From positions 165-64,164 of the forward strand of contig CCNB01000007.1 in NCBI GenBank assembly GCA_000824785.1: a DNA stretch of 64,000 nt. Direction: 5' to 3'. Under the pieces are notes generated by a model, which was given only the letters and a program-made list of their open reading frames with translations, made no database searches and was not told where the DNA came from. The position numbers and the translations under genes were made by a program. Source of the DNA: Mesorhizobium plurifarium. GTDB lineage: Bacteria > Pseudomonadota > Alphaproteobacteria > Rhizobiales > Rhizobiaceae. The first letter of the stretch is position 1; each line of letters opens with the position of its first letter. Of the stretch, positions 16,221 through 24,836 are shown in pieces.

Positions 16221-17876
16221 TCAGCTCGCTTGCAGGCGCCCCCTCGATTGGGTCACTGCGCCCGCTTCCAAAATGAAGTCGGCGCAGCGATCGCCCAGCA
16301 TCATGGCGGGTGCAGCGGTGTTGCCGGCATTGATGTTAGGACAGACTGACATGTCGGCAACGCGCAGGTTCTCTATCCCGCGCACTCGCATGGCCGCGTC
16401 CAGGACGGCCATGCGATCCGCGTCGGAACCCATGCGGCACGTGCCGGCCGGATGGTAATTCGTTTTGACAAAACGCTTGCAGTGCTTTTCCAGCGCCTCG
16501 TCACTGAGGTCGTCTTCGCTGGGAACGGCTACAGCCTTGATGCGGTCCGCCAGAGGCTTCGCGTGGAATGCCTTCAGGAAATAGCGCTGGCCGGCAATCA
16601 TCTCCTTCATGTCGTCTTGGTGTTTGAGCAGGTGAGGGGAGACGACCGGCAAGTCATCTGGATCTGCCGAACGCAGCTTCACAAAGCCACGGGACTTCGG
16701 TTTGACAACCACGGTTGTCACCGTGAGGCCGTAGGTATTCTCCACCAGGGTGAGGATATCGCGGTCCAGGTAAACATGTGGCACGCAAAATGCCTGGATC
16801 GTCGGTTCGCCGTCCGGATCGGCCGGATTGACAAAAGCTCCAGCCTCGACCCCCGCGGACAGGATCGTGCCGGCACCGAACAGCTTGAAATGCAAGCCGT
16901 TCTTGATCATCCGCCAACCCTGGCCCTGCTTAAAGTAGCCATAGGGCCCGTTCATCGTGGCGATGATGGGCACTTCTGGATGGTCGATCAGATTCTGGCC
17001 TACGCCCGCAAGGTCGGCCACACAGGCGATGTCATGTCTGGCAAGGTCATCGGCCGGGCCAATACCTGACAGCATCAGGAGTTTCGGGGTGACAAGTGCG
17101 CCGGACGAGACGATCACATCGGCGTCGGCATAGGCCTGGTGTTCTGTTCCGGATTGGTCAGTGTAAATCACACCCTTTGCGCGCTCGTTCTGGACCAGCA
17201 GGCGCCTCGCGGCGGAATTCAGCCTAAGCGTCAGCCTGGGATCATTCGCCAATGGCTCGATGAAGGCGTAAGCCGCGCTGCTGCGCTTCCCGCGCCGGTT
17301 CATGAACTGATAGAAGCCCACTCCGCGTTGCGACGGTCCGTTGAAGTCATGATTGTAAGGTAGTCCGACGCGCTGCACCGCCTGCACGAACCACCGCGAA
17401 ACGTCATCGATGTGACCGGGGTCGGAGACGAGCAGCGGTCCCTGGCTGCCATGCAAGTCGCCGTTTAGGCGATTGTTGCCCTCCATGCCCGTGAAGTGGG
17501 GCAGCACAGCCTGCCAATTCCAGCGGACGCCGGCATTGTTGCCGCGCAGCAACTCATCCCATTCGTCATAGTCCGAAGCGCGGCCGCGCATATAGACCTG
17601 AGCGTTGACCGAGGTGCCGCCGCCCAAGACGTTGCCCTGCGAGATCTCGTGTTGACGGCCATCCAGATGCTGTTGCGGTTCAGTGCGGTAATAGCGCATG
17701 AACCTCGAACCGTTGATCATTTTGAAAATGCCTGGCGGCATATCGAGCAGCGGGTGGTGATGCGAATGCCCAGCTTCGAGAAGCAGGACCCGCCGTCCTG
17801 CTCTCACCAGGCGTGCCGCGACCACGCAACCCGCTGCTCCGCCGCCCACCACGATATGATCGTAGGTCTGCGTCAT
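16221..17876 (-). CDS. GMC family FAD-dependent oxidoreductase
   Basis: A 551-residue GMC enzyme of the choline/alcohol/polyol dehydrogenase type. The FAD-binding start is YDHIVVGGGAAGCVVAARL. Family signatures are GNVLGGGTSVNAQVYMRGR and VIVSSGALVTPKLLMLSGIG, and the C-terminal active-site region is TNYHPAGTCRMGSDA (with the catalytic His) followed by SVCPNINAGNTAAPAMMLG. There is no signal peptide. It sits between the ABC operon and the GntR gene, so it probably oxidises the imported sugar or its lactol; the substrate is unknown. Confidence 0.88.
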   Translation of the reverse strand: MTQTYDHIVVGGGAAGCVVAARLVRAGRRVLLLEAGHSHHHPLLDMPPGIFKMINGSRFMRYYRTEPQQHLDGRQHEISQGNVLGGGTSVNAQVYMRGRASDYDEWDELLRGNNAGVRWNWQAVLPHFTGMEGNNRLNGDLHGSQGPLLVSDPGHIDDVSRWFVQAVQRVGLPYNHDFNGPSQRGVGFYQFMNRRGKRSSAAYAFIEPLANDPRLTLRLNSAARRLLVQNERAKGVIYTDQSGTEHQAYADADVIVSSGALVTPKLLMLSGIGPADDLARHDIACVADLAGVGQNLIDHPEVPIIATMNGPYGYFKQGQGWRMIKNGLHFKLFGAGTILSAGVEAGAFVNPADPDGEPTIQAFCVPHVYLDRDILTLVENTYGLTVTTVVVKPKSRGFVKLRSADPDDLPVVSPHLLKHQDDMKEMIAGQRYFLKAFHAKPLADRIKAVAVPSEDDLSDEALEKHCKRFVKTNYHPAGTCRMGSDADRMAVLDAAMRVRGIENLRVADMSVCPNINAGNTAAPAMMLGDRCADFILEAGAVTQSRGRLQAS

Positions 17877-17900
17877 TCTCGCCGGTCCTCCCGCCGGCCC

Positions 17901-18647
17901 TCACGGCATGTCAAATGTACCACGGACATACTCCCAGGCCGCCGAAAGATGATTGAGCAGTGCCCGCTCTGCGCCGTCTGGGTCTCGATCAATGATGGCC
18001 ATGCAGATTTCGCGGTGGCTCAGGAAATTGATCCGGTTGCGCTCGGGTGACCGGGGCATGCGCATCCAATGCGGTGACAACCACGCAGTGAAGGCCTTGT
18101 GCACGGCGGGCATCACCGGGTTGCGCGTGATCTGATAGAGCACGGCGTGGAACCCTACGTCGGTGGCATAGAATTCTTGCGAATCCGGTATCGCCGCCTC
18201 GTTCATCTCGAGCGCCGATCTGAGCGTGGCCACGTCTTCCTTGCGCGCATTGATGGCAGCGTTACGCGCAAGGGCGGCTTCAAGAAAGACCCGGGTGTCG
18301 TAGAGGTTCTTAACTCCCGCCTGAGCACTTAGCAGGTGGCCGACCACACCTTCCAAAGCGCCGAGCGCCGCGTCTAGTCCGGGTCGACGCACCACCGGGC
18401 GAAAGCGTGGACGCGCTTCGACTAGACCTCGGCTTGCCAGGCGAGCGACCGCTTCACGCACCACGCCGCGGCCAACGCCATACTCGGCCATCAATTCGCG
18501 CTCGGCCGGCAGGAAGCTGCCATCGCCAAGCTTGCCGGAGGCGATATCCGCTTCGATTCCGGCCACCATGGCGTCCGCGGCGCGAGCAGCTCCGCTCGTG
18601 GCCCGCGTTCCAAGATGCTGTGATGTACTTAACAAGCCGTCCTCCAC
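17901..18647 (-). CDS. GntR family regulator, FadR/FCD subfamily
   Basis: A 248-residue regulator. The winged-helix DNA-binding domain has IASGKLGDGSFLPAERELMA and YGVGRGVVREAVARLASRGL. The FCD ligand domain contains the metal-binding pattern Asp (ATDVGFHAVLYQITRN), His (FLSHREICMAIIDRD) and His (LLNHLSAAWEYVRG). It is 24 bases from the GMC gene and divergent from the dehydratase gene, and a direct repeat in between is a likely operator. It probably senses a sugar acid and represses both directions. Confidence 0.88.
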   Translation of the reverse strand: MEDGLLSTSQHLGTRATSGAARAADAMVAGIEADIASGKLGDGSFLPAERELMAEYGVGRGVVREAVARLASRGLVEARPRFRPVVRRPGLDAALGALEGVVGHLLSAQAGVKNLYDTRVFLEAALARNAAINARKEDVATLRSALEMNEAAIPDSQEFYATDVGFHAVLYQITRNPVMPAVHKAFTAWLSPHWMRMPRSPERNRINFLSHREICMAIIDRDPDGAERALLNHLSAAWEYVRGTFDMP

Positions 18648-18670
18648 TTGACGGATTCATTAATGCGCAG

Positions 18671-18714
18671 ATCGGACCAAAGCACAAGGCCCGGCGAGTT
18701 ATCATCGGACCAAA
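18671..18714. promoter_or_regulatory. Direct repeat ATCGGACCAAA, likely GntR operator
   Basis: ATCGGACCAAA occurs at 18671-18681 and 18704-18714, 33 bp apart start to start (about three helical turns). It lies in the divergent region between the GntR gene (start 18647) and the dehydratase (start 18805). Read on the other strand the core is TTGGTCCGAT, similar to half-sites of FadR-type GntR regulators. Confidence 0.45.
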
Positions 18715-18804
18715 AGCGTGACAACTCCTAAACAGGTTGCGATAGGCTCGTGGAAATGCAATTATGGTATGACGAAAAGTAGGTTGGGCGACGAGAGCCT
18801 CGCA

Positions 18805-19905
18805 ATGGGCGATACAGCAATCACCGACGTAAAGGTTCGGCTTTTCCGGGTGCCATTGCGTGAAGTGATGACGGATGCCAGGCATGGTGCCCACACGCAT
18901 TTCGAACTGGTGACCGTGACCCTCACGCTGGCCGACGGCAGCGAAGGAACTGGCTACACCTACACTGGCGGCAAAGGGGGATATGCGATCGGCGCCATGA
19001 TCGTGCACGACTTGGCGCCGTTCCTGAAGGGACGTGACGCGACCGAGATCGATGCGCTCTACGATGGGATGTTATGGCACATCCACTACGTGGGGCGCGG
19101 CGGCATCGCGTCGTTTGCGATTTCCGCCCTCGACATAGCGCTGTGGGATCTCCAGGGCCGGCGCATCGGCCGGTCACTCTGGGAAATGGCCGGGGGCGCC
19201 GGCAAGACAACCAAGGCATATCGCGGCGGCATTGACCTGAACTTCCCCCTCGATCAGTTGCAGGCGAGCATCGACTCCTATCTCGCCGCCGGGTTCAATG
19301 CCGTGAAGATCAAGGTCGGCAAAGATGATCTCGCCGAGGATGTCGCCCGCGTAAAGGCCATCCGCGAGCGCATCGGGCCGCACACCCCATTCATGGTAGA
19401 CGCCAATTATGCGCTCGACATTCATCGGGCGATCGAGGCGGCGAAAGCATTCGCGCCTTATGATCTTCTGTGGTTCGAGGAGCCTATCATACCGGACGAT
19501 TACCAGGGCTACGCTGCCATTGCCGAAGCGACGGGCATGCCGCTGGCCATGGGCGAGAACTTGCATGTGATCGAGGAGTTCGAGCATGCCTTCGCCTGGT
19601 CGAAGCTGTCCTACATCCAGCCCGACGCGTCGAACTGCGGCGGCATCACAGGCTGGTTGCGGGTGGCCGAGCTTTCCCGCAAGGCCGGAATTCCGGTGTG
19701 CAGCCACGGCATGCAGGAGTTGCATGTCAGTTTGGTCGCGGGTCAACCAAACGCTGGTTGGGTAGAGGCGCACAGTTTCGACATCGACCAGTATACCAAT
19801 CGTCCGCTCAGGTTGCAGGATGGGCTGGCAGTCGCCCCGGACGAACCTGGCATTGGTGTCAGTTTTGACTGGCGTAAGCTGCTTCCTTTTGAGGAGAAGG
19901 TCTAG
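18805..19905 (+). CDS. Mandelate racemase/muconate lactonizing enzyme family protein, probable sugar-acid dehydratase
   Basis: A 366-residue enolase-superfamily enzyme (the ATG at 18805 is chosen because the family begins [15 protein letters not shown]). Catalytic features: [17 protein letters not shown] (Lys-x-Lys), metal ligands in [20 protein letters not shown] and [12 protein letters not shown], and the base His in [15 protein letters not shown]. The start and the Lys-x-Lys/His pair resemble the galactarate/talarate dehydratase group, so conversion of an aldonate or aldarate to its 2-keto-3-deoxy acid is likely. With the GMC oxidoreductase it would form an oxidative sugar route. Confidence 0.8.
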   Translation: MGDTAITDVKVRLFRVPLREVMTDARHGAHTHFELVTVTLTLADGSEGTGYTYTGGKGGYAIGAMIVHDLAPFLKGRDATEIDALYDGMLWHIHYVGRGGIASFAISALDIALWDLQGRRIGRSLWEMAGGAGKTTKAYRGGIDLNFPLDQLQASIDSYLAAGFNAVKIKVGKDDLAEDVARVKAIRERIGPHTPFMVDANYALDIHRAIEAAKAFAPYDLLWFEEPIIPDDYQGYAAIAEATGMPLAMGENLHVIEEFEHAFAWSKLSYIQPDASNCGGITGWLRVAELSRKAGIPVCSHGMQELHVSLVAGQPNAGWVEAHSFDIDQYTNRPLRLQDGLAVAPDEPGIGVSFDWRKLLPFEEKV

Positions 19906-19975
19906 TCCAGAGGATAGCGCTCAGCCGGGCACAGCGATATCGGCGCATGGCCTTGCCCCAACTTCTCGTGATGCG

Positions 19976-20548
19976 TCAATGCATGTCTTCGCCGCCAGAG
20001 CCGTGCAAGAAGGACTGGATCTCATCCATGTCGATCTTCCCGTCGCCATTCTGGTCAATTGCAGAGAAGATGCGCCCGACGGCGTCCTGAACCTCGTTCT
20101 CGGACAATGATCCGTCGCCATTCGTGTCCAAAAACGCGAACATCAGTCGCATTCCGGCGCCGCGCATCATCATGCGCGGGCCATGGTGCCCAGCCATCCT
20201 GTGCTCGCCGGACGGGCTGCCATAACGGTCTTTATTCCAGGGAGCGCCATGATGATCCGCATCGTCCTGGGCGTTGTCGTACTCTTCTCGACGATTGTTG
20301 GCCAAGCCGGAGCCTCGATCCTGCTGCATCCTCTCTTGGATCGCCTGGTCAATCATCTGGCGGATCATTTCACGTGTTGGACCGCCTGCTTGCCCGTTCA
20401 CATCCGGCAACTGCCCGGCGCCGGGCTGCTCGGTCGCAGGCGTCGGCGCAGGGCTTCCGCTCGTCTGGGCGAGAGAAGGGAGAGTCGCGAACATGAAAAC
20501 GGCGGCCGCAGTCGCCGCGCAGTGGGGGAATTTCATGGCATGCTCCAT
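19976..20548 (-). CDS. Exported EF-hand protein
   Basis: A 190-residue protein with a Sec signal (FPHCAATAAAVFMFATLPSL, cleavage near LAQ) and a Gln/Pro/Asp-rich middle. Two canonical EF-hands lie near the C-terminus: DTNGDGSLSENE and DQNGDGKIDMDE, 12-residue loops with Ca-ligand positions intact. It is probably a periplasmic calcium-binding protein of unknown partner. ATGs at 20548 (MEHAMKFP) and 20536 (MKFPH) are both possible. A predicted EcfG-type promoter lies 33 bp upstream. Confidence 0.78.
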   Translation of the reverse strand: MEHAMKFPHCAATAAAVFMFATLPSLAQTSGSPAPTPATEQPGAGQLPDVNGQAGGPTREMIRQMIDQAIQERMQQDRGSGLANNRREEYDNAQDDADHHGAPWNKDRYGSPSGEHRMAGHHGPRMMMRGAGMRLMFAFLDTNGDGSLSENEVQDAVGRIFSAIDQNGDGKIDMDEIQSFLHGSGGEDMH

Positions 20549-20580
20549 TTGATTGGACTTGGTCTGCCTCAAGTTGCCCA

Positions 20581-20605
20581 AACTGGAGGCCTCTTGGATT
20601 GTTCC
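20581..20605 (-). promoter_or_regulatory. Predicted EcfG/RpoE2-type promoter for the EF-hand gene
   Basis: On the minus strand GGAAC (20605-20601), 17 bases, GTT (20583-20581). Confidence 0.6.
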
Positions 20606-20775
20606 GGCCCGCGTTGTGCGTCACGGTGAAGTGACTCGAGGCGACTTTCTCAGCCGGCATAACTTCCGCCGGCGCGCGATAATCTGGAGATGCCCCGCAT
20701 TCGGCCAGCTCAGCGCTGCTGCAGAGACACCCCTGGATTACTTGGAACAATGAAGCGGCTGTCACGTCGTGTAGA

Positions 20776-21342
20776 ATGCATTCTCATCGGTCGACCAGCC
20801 ACTCGCCCACACCTTTCTTCACCGTCGGGCATTCGAACCGCACCCTCGAGGAATTCATCGATATTCTTCGGCAAGGGCAGATCGGCATCGTCGTCGACGT
20901 GAGGCGTCTGCCCGGATCCCGCGCCTACCCGCAGTTCGGCAGCGAACGCCTGGCAGCTTCACTCGCCGAGGCGCAGATCGGCTATGAAATTGTGGCGCCC
21001 CTCGGCGGGCGGCGCGGCAAGGTGGACGGGGTTCCGCCCGAAACGAATGGCGCTTGGAGAAACCGAAGCTTCCACAATTACGCGGACTACGCGCTGTCGG
21101 CACAATTTCGAGGCGGACTCCATCGCCTGCTCGCGCTGCGGCCGCGTCGCTGCGCGATAATGTGCTCGGAGGCGGTCTGGTGGCGATGCCACCGCCGGAT
21201 CATCGGGGATTATCTTCTCGCCCATGGCGAACAGGTTTTTCACCTCATGGGCAACGGCCGGATCGAGAAGGCCGAACCGACACTTGGTGCGGTATTTCGA
21301 GACGACGGGTCAGTGATCTACCCGTCGGGGGCCGCGAGCTGA
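20776..21342 (+). CDS. DUF488 family protein
   Basis: A 188-residue soluble protein with the DUF488 landmarks FFTVGHSNRTLEEFIDILR, VVDVRRLPGSRAYPQF, YEIVAPLGGRRGKVDG and the C-terminal CSEAVWWRCHRRIIGDYLLA, a Cys-x-x-x-x-x-x-C-H-R pattern that may bind a metal or nucleic acid. Biochemical function is unknown; the family is common near stress genes. GGAAC lies at 20744 but is followed by GTC rather than GTT at the right spacing, so it is only a weak promoter candidate. Confidence 0.85.
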   Translation: MHSHRSTSHSPTPFFTVGHSNRTLEEFIDILRQGQIGIVVDVRRLPGSRAYPQFGSERLAASLAEAQIGYEIVAPLGGRRGKVDGVPPETNGAWRNRSFHNYADYALSAQFRGGLHRLLALRPRRCAIMCSEAVWWRCHRRIIGDYLLAHGEQVFHLMGNGRIEKAEPTLGAVFRDDGSVIYPSGAAS

Positions 21343-21388
21343 AAAAAGGCAAAGGCCGAGGCAATAATGGATTCCATGCGCGAGCGGC

Positions 21389-21700
21389 TTATCCGCCTAC
21401 GCCGATCCAGGCGGGTGCGTGATCGCTGGGCTTTTCCCGCCCACGGGTCTCGACATCGACGCCTGCAGCTTGGATCGTCTGCGCAAGTAATGGCCTTAAT
21501 CGTCTGCGCAAGTAATGGCCTTATAAGCAAGTGATCCATGCGCAGGCCTGAGCTTCGGTCGTAGCCGCCGCGATAGGAAAAGTTCCAGTAGGTGTATATG
21601 CCTTTGCCGAGGAGGATCCGTCGCATCGCCTCCACCCAGCCTAGGTTCAGCATGCGAGCGTAGACGTTCCTGCTTTCCGGGAAGAAGACCGTCGCCCAAC
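21389..21700 (-). pseudogene. Exonuclease III (xth) C-terminal remnant broken by a 25-bp tandem duplication
   Basis: The minus strand reads YARMLNLGWVEAMRRILLG, GIYTYWNFSYRGGY and GLRMDHLLIRPLLAQTI. In another frame it then reads QAAGVDVETRGREKPSDHAP and AWIGVGG, ending at 21389. These are the final motifs of exonuclease III (the R-x-D-H-L-L and S-D-H-A-P active-site segments). Removing one copy of the 25-bp repeat at 21474-21523 rejoins the two frames exactly. The N-terminal two thirds of the gene are absent. Confidence 0.75.
21474..21523. repeat. Exact 25-bp tandem duplication
   Basis: ATCGTCTGCGCAAGTAATGG plus CCTTA occurs twice head to tail, at 21474-21498 and 21499-21523. The length is not a multiple of three, so it shifts the frame of the xth remnant. 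Confidence 0.95.
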
Positions 21701-21873
21701 CAACGCGGAGGCACTCGCGTTGCTTTGCCGAGCCGCAGTCATCGAGCGAGGGAACGCTCGCCGACAAAGTGAGCGGTGTTGTCAAAGCCGCGACCGACAG
21801 GACCGAGGCGCCAGAAGCTCTCCGTTTCGGATCCGGCCTCGTCGCGGAAATCGCAACCGGATCTCACATTCAA

Positions 21874-21898
21874 GGAACAACTCACGTCACAAGCGGTT
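21874..21898 (+). promoter_or_regulatory. Predicted EcfG/RpoE2-type promoter for the DUF892 gene
   Basis: GGAAC (21874-21878), 17 bases, GTT (21896-21898), 31 bp before the ATG at 21930. Confidence 0.65.
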
Positions 21899-21929
21899 CG
21901 GGCGGTGTCAAACCGATGGAGACGCTGAA

Positions 21930-22442
21930 ATGGCTGAATCGCGCGAATGGCTTATCCAATGGTTGAGGGACGCTCACGCAATGGAGGAACAGGCCGAGAC
22001 CATGCTGTCGGGCCAACTGAGCCGGATAGACAGCTATCCGGAACTCAGCGAGCGAATTCGCAGCCATCTGGAAGGAACGAAGGAGCAGGCGAGGCGGCTG
22101 AAGACCTGCCTGGATGGCCTGGATGAGGGGTCGTCCATGTTGAAGGACGGAGGCGGCAAGCTGACCGCCACGGCGCAGTCGATCAGCGGTGTGTTCGCTG
22201 GCGACGAGGTCATGAAAGGCTCGCTCGCGAGCTACACGTTCGAACATATGGAAATCGCGTCCTATACGATCCTCATCGCCGCGGCCAATGCGGCCGGCGA
22301 GTCCGAGATTGCCCGCGTGTGCGAAGAGAACCTGCGCGAAGAGGAAGCGATGGCCGAGTGGCTGGAGAGCAACCTGGCAGGTCACCCAGACCTTCCTGAC
22401 GCGCGCGGAGGCGGACAGCGACAGCGCCAAGCGCTGACGTAG
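21930..22442 (+). CDS. DUF892 ferritin-like protein (YciF family)
   Basis: A 170-residue helical protein with the DUF892 layout: LIQWLRDAHAMEEQAETMLS (first Glu/His helix), YPELSERIRSHLEGTKEQAR, FEHMEIASYTILIAAANAAG and ENLREEEAMAEWLESNLAG. Acidic and His residues on four helices could hold a di-metal site. Family members are stress-induced and often regulated by EcfG. The ATG at 21930 follows GGAG with good spacing, and the predicted promoter is adjacent. The C-terminal 15 residues are Gly/Gln rich. Confidence 0.88.
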   Translation: MAESREWLIQWLRDAHAMEEQAETMLSGQLSRIDSYPELSERIRSHLEGTKEQARRLKTCLDGLDEGSSMLKDGGGKLTATAQSISGVFAGDEVMKGSLASYTFEHMEIASYTILIAAANAAGESEIARVCEENLREEEAMAEWLESNLAGHPDLPDARGGGQRQRQALT

Positions 22443-22615
22443 ATATCGATTAGAGCGGGTCGCCGTTCACGCGGCGAACCGCCTTATCTTCGGGGCATTC
22501 TGAGGGGACGCCTGTGTTTCTTGGTTCCTCAAACGAGCGGCCCGATGGTCGCGTCTGCTTTTTCATCATGGCACCGAAGCGCCCTTGGACGCGGCTTGCG
22601 ATCTCGCTTTGCTTA

Positions 22616-23032
22616 CTATCTCAATGCGTAGAGATAGGCCGCGATATCGCGCGCCTGCTGCTCCGTGATCCTCGTCGACGGCATGGCGGTGTGCGGATTG
22701 ATTTCCCTTGCCGAACGGATCCAGCGGATCAGGTTCTCCGGATTGTTCGCCAGCACGCCGCCGATATAGACGCGACCGGCGAGGCTGCCGTCGAGGCGCG
22801 GCCCGACCTGGCCCTGCGCCCCGGGCACGCCAGGAATCGTGTGGCAGCCGGAACAGCCATTGGCGGTCATGATCGGAACGGCGCGAGCGCCCACGCCGCC
22901 GGTCGCCACATCCGACTCGTGCCGAACGCGCTCACGCCGGTCAATCCACAAGCCCGCCGCCGCGATTGCGATGGCTAGCAGCACGACCCCGACAATGATA
23001 CCGCCGAGCAGCCTAGCCAGGTCGGAGTGCAT
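22616..23032 (-). CDS. Membrane-anchored class I cytochrome c
   Basis: A 138-residue protein with an N-terminal membrane anchor (GGIIVGVVLLAIAIAAAGLW), one haem motif CSGCH (about residues 60-64) and a downstream Met ligand in PHTAMPSTRITEQQARD. The haem domain faces the periplasm. It is the last gene of the oxidase operon and overlaps the ctaG stop by 20 bp. It probably feeds electrons to the caa3-type oxidase. Confidence 0.82.
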   Translation of the reverse strand: MHSDLARLLGGIIVGVVLLAIAIAAAGLWIDRRERVRHESDVATGGVGARAVPIMTANGCSGCHTIPGVPGAQGQVGPRLDGSLAGRVYIGGVLANNPENLIRWIRSAREINPHTAMPSTRITEQQARDIAAYLYALR

Positions 23033-23891
23033 GGGCCGCCTCCCTTGTTCCGCTGTTGCTTATCCAGAAGCCGGCGAGCAGCAAGGCGGCTCCGCCGTAA
23101 ATCAGCCCGGCCGGCACCCACATCACGAGTCCGGCCAGTTGCTGGTCCTCAATCGGGCTCAGGCCCCAAAGCGCCGCCCCGGAGGCATTCTCCGGATACC
23201 AGAGTTTCGGCGATACCAGCAGCAGGACGCCGAGCAGGCCGGTATGCAGCGAGGTGAAGAAAAGGTGCATGATGGAGCTGCCATAGGCTTGCTGTCGACC
23301 AGAGCGCGGCAGAAGCGCCCACCAGAACAGCAAAGCAGTGCCGAGGAAGCTCGCATGCTGCGCATAATGCAGAACGCCCTGCTGCAGCGCTGCCTCGAAG
23401 AGCACCGGAATATGCCAAATCCAGATCGCTATCCCATGAAGGATCGTCGCGTTGAGCGGGCGAGCGGCGAAGGCCCAGAGCGCCTGCAGCGCCTTGCCAT
23501 GGGTGAGCTTTCCCGTTCCTCGGCGGAGTGCGGCGGGCAATGCCCACATCAAGGCCGCGCCGGGGGAGGCGGCGACAAGAAGCGGCGCCGCCACGGCCAT
23601 CAGCAATTCATGCTCGATCATATGGGCAGAAAACACCCGCTCGCCGAGCGCATGGATAGGGCTGATCAGCGCTGCCGTGAGCACACTCCAACCGGCGACG
23701 AACAAGAAAGCCTGGCGTATCCGCTCCGGGCGGCCTCGGCCGCTGCGACGCCATAGACGGCCCGCGCCGATCCCATAGATCATAGCGATCGTCAGCAAGG
23801 GAAGGGTGATGGGTAGCGCCAACGTCCATCCGGCCTCCGGCGCACCGGCGCCGTAGCAGATCGAGGTCGAGAAGAAGGCGTCGAAGCTCAT
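23013..23891 (-). CDS. ctaG: Cytochrome c oxidase assembly protein, CtaG (caa3) family
   Basis: A 292-residue protein with about seven membrane helices and the family motifs SAHMIEHELLMAVAAPLLVA and LLFWWALLP. This caa3_CtaG type helps assemble the oxidase copper centres in operons with a caa3 oxidase and is unrelated to the CtaG/Cox11 periplasmic protein. The ATG at 23891 is chosen because it overlaps the preceding gene stop by 4 bp; the longer frame to 24134 has no membrane or family features. Confidence 0.82.
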   Translation of the reverse strand: MSFDAFFSTSICYGAGAPEAGWTLALPITLPLLTIAMIYGIGAGRLWRRSGRGRPERIRQAFLFVAGWSVLTAALISPIHALGERVFSAHMIEHELLMAVAAPLLVAASPGAALMWALPAALRRGTGKLTHGKALQALWAFAARPLNATILHGIAIWIWHIPVLFEAALQQGVLHYAQHASFLGTALLFWWALLPRSGRQQAYGSSIMHLFFTSLHTGLLGVLLLVSPKLWYPENASGAALWGLSPIEDQQLAGLVMWVPAGLIYGGAALLLAGFWISNSGTREAAHALRPG

Positions 23892-24229
23892 CGCAGGCAC
23901 TCGTCGAGGATGAGCGCGGCGCTGCCCTGCATGATGATGACGAGGGCGAACAGCAATGCGGCGAGAATGCCGAGATCGGCGACGAAACGCTCGGTGCTGC
24001 GCGTACGCTCCGGCTTGAAGGCGGCGCCGCCTTGCCGCTTCGCACGCCATGAGAGCGCGCCGCCGAGCAAGGAAAGCACCGCGAGCAACAGCGCCACCGG
24101 GAGCACGACCTGAACCTGGCGATTGCACTGCCAAGGCACGAGTGCATAGTTCAGCTGTGTCGAGATTGCCCAGGTCAAAGGCCCCGACAACAAACCTCCC
24201 CAGGATGTGCCCAGCCGCAGCGCGCGCAT
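23888..24229 (-). CDS. Small membrane protein of the caa3 oxidase operon
   Basis: A 113-residue protein with three hydrophobic helices (SGPLTWAISTQLNYALVPW, VVLPVALLLAVLSLLGGAL, LGILAALLFALVIIMQG) and a positively charged loop between the last two. Unnamed proteins of this size and topology sit between the subunit III and ctaG genes in rhizobial oxidase operons. It overlaps ctaG by 4 bp and lies one base after subunit III. It may be an accessory subunit or assembly factor. Confidence 0.65.
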   Translation of the reverse strand: MRALRLGTSWGGLLSGPLTWAISTQLNYALVPWQCNRQVQVVLPVALLLAVLSLLGGALSWRAKRQGGAAFKPERTRSTERFVADLGILAALLFALVIIMQGSAALILDECLR

Positions 24230-24230
24230 C

Positions 24231-24836
24231 TCAGCCTAACCTCGGTAGCCAGTAGATGAGCAGGTAGATCGGAATCCAGGTGAGGACCACGAAATCCCAG
24301 TAGAAAACATTGTCGCCGACATCGCCGAACCGCCGGCCGCTATAGCCATGGTGTGTAAACATCAGCACCATCAGAACGATTGTGTCGCCGACATCGGTGA
24401 TCAGATGCGTGGTGTGGAGACCGAGCAGCACCCAGAGCATCGAGCCGTAGGCGTTCGTATCCCAGTAGATGTTCAGCGCCGGAAACTCGAACCAGCGCAC
24501 GATCAGCGGCGCTAAGCCGAGCAGCGACATCACCACCATGCCGATCCGCACGGGCCGCATGGCGCATTGCTTGGCGTAGCCGTTGAGGATGTGGTTGGGC
24601 ACCAGACTGACGATGAGAAGCAGCGTCACGATCGTTCCCGGCCAATGGTTTGGCTGCGGAGCGCTTAGCCGCCAGTTGGGCCACAAGGTCGCGAGATAGA
24701 GGTAAGCGCCGGCGGCGAGCGCAAAGCCCGTGCCTTCCAGCGCCATGAAGCCGAGCGTGCCCCACCAGGTCGGGCTGCGCGGGCCATGTCCAAAGGTCGG
24801 GAGCGCGGAAAGATCCAAGGCAGGACGCTGGTTCAT
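24231..24836 (-). CDS. ctaE: Cytochrome c oxidase subunit III
   Basis: A 201-residue heme-copper oxidase subunit III with five predicted helices. Motifs: TWWGTLGFMALEGTGFALAA, LWVLLGLHTTHLITDVGD and NVFYWDFVVLTWIPIYLLIY. The ATG at 24836 overlaps the subunit I stop (ATGA); the longer upstream frame is a shadow of ctaD. It is shorter than mitochondrial-type subunit III, as usual for caa3-type bacterial enzymes. Confidence 0.88.
   Translation of the reverse strand: MNQRPALDLSALPTFGHGPRSPTWWGTLGFMALEGTGFALAAGAYLYLATLWPNWRLSAPQPNHWPGTIVTLLLIVSLVPNHILNGYAKQCAMRPVRIGMVVMSLLGLAPLIVRWFEFPALNIYWDTNAYGSMLWVLLGLHTTHLITDVGDTIVLMVLMFTHHGYSGRRFGDVGDNVFYWDFVVLTWIPIYLLIYWLPRLG

Noticed and set aside
20744..20768. 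A twelfth EcfG promoter before the DUF488 gene
   Set aside because: GGAAC is followed after 17 bases by GTC, not GTT, and would start transcription almost at the start codon.
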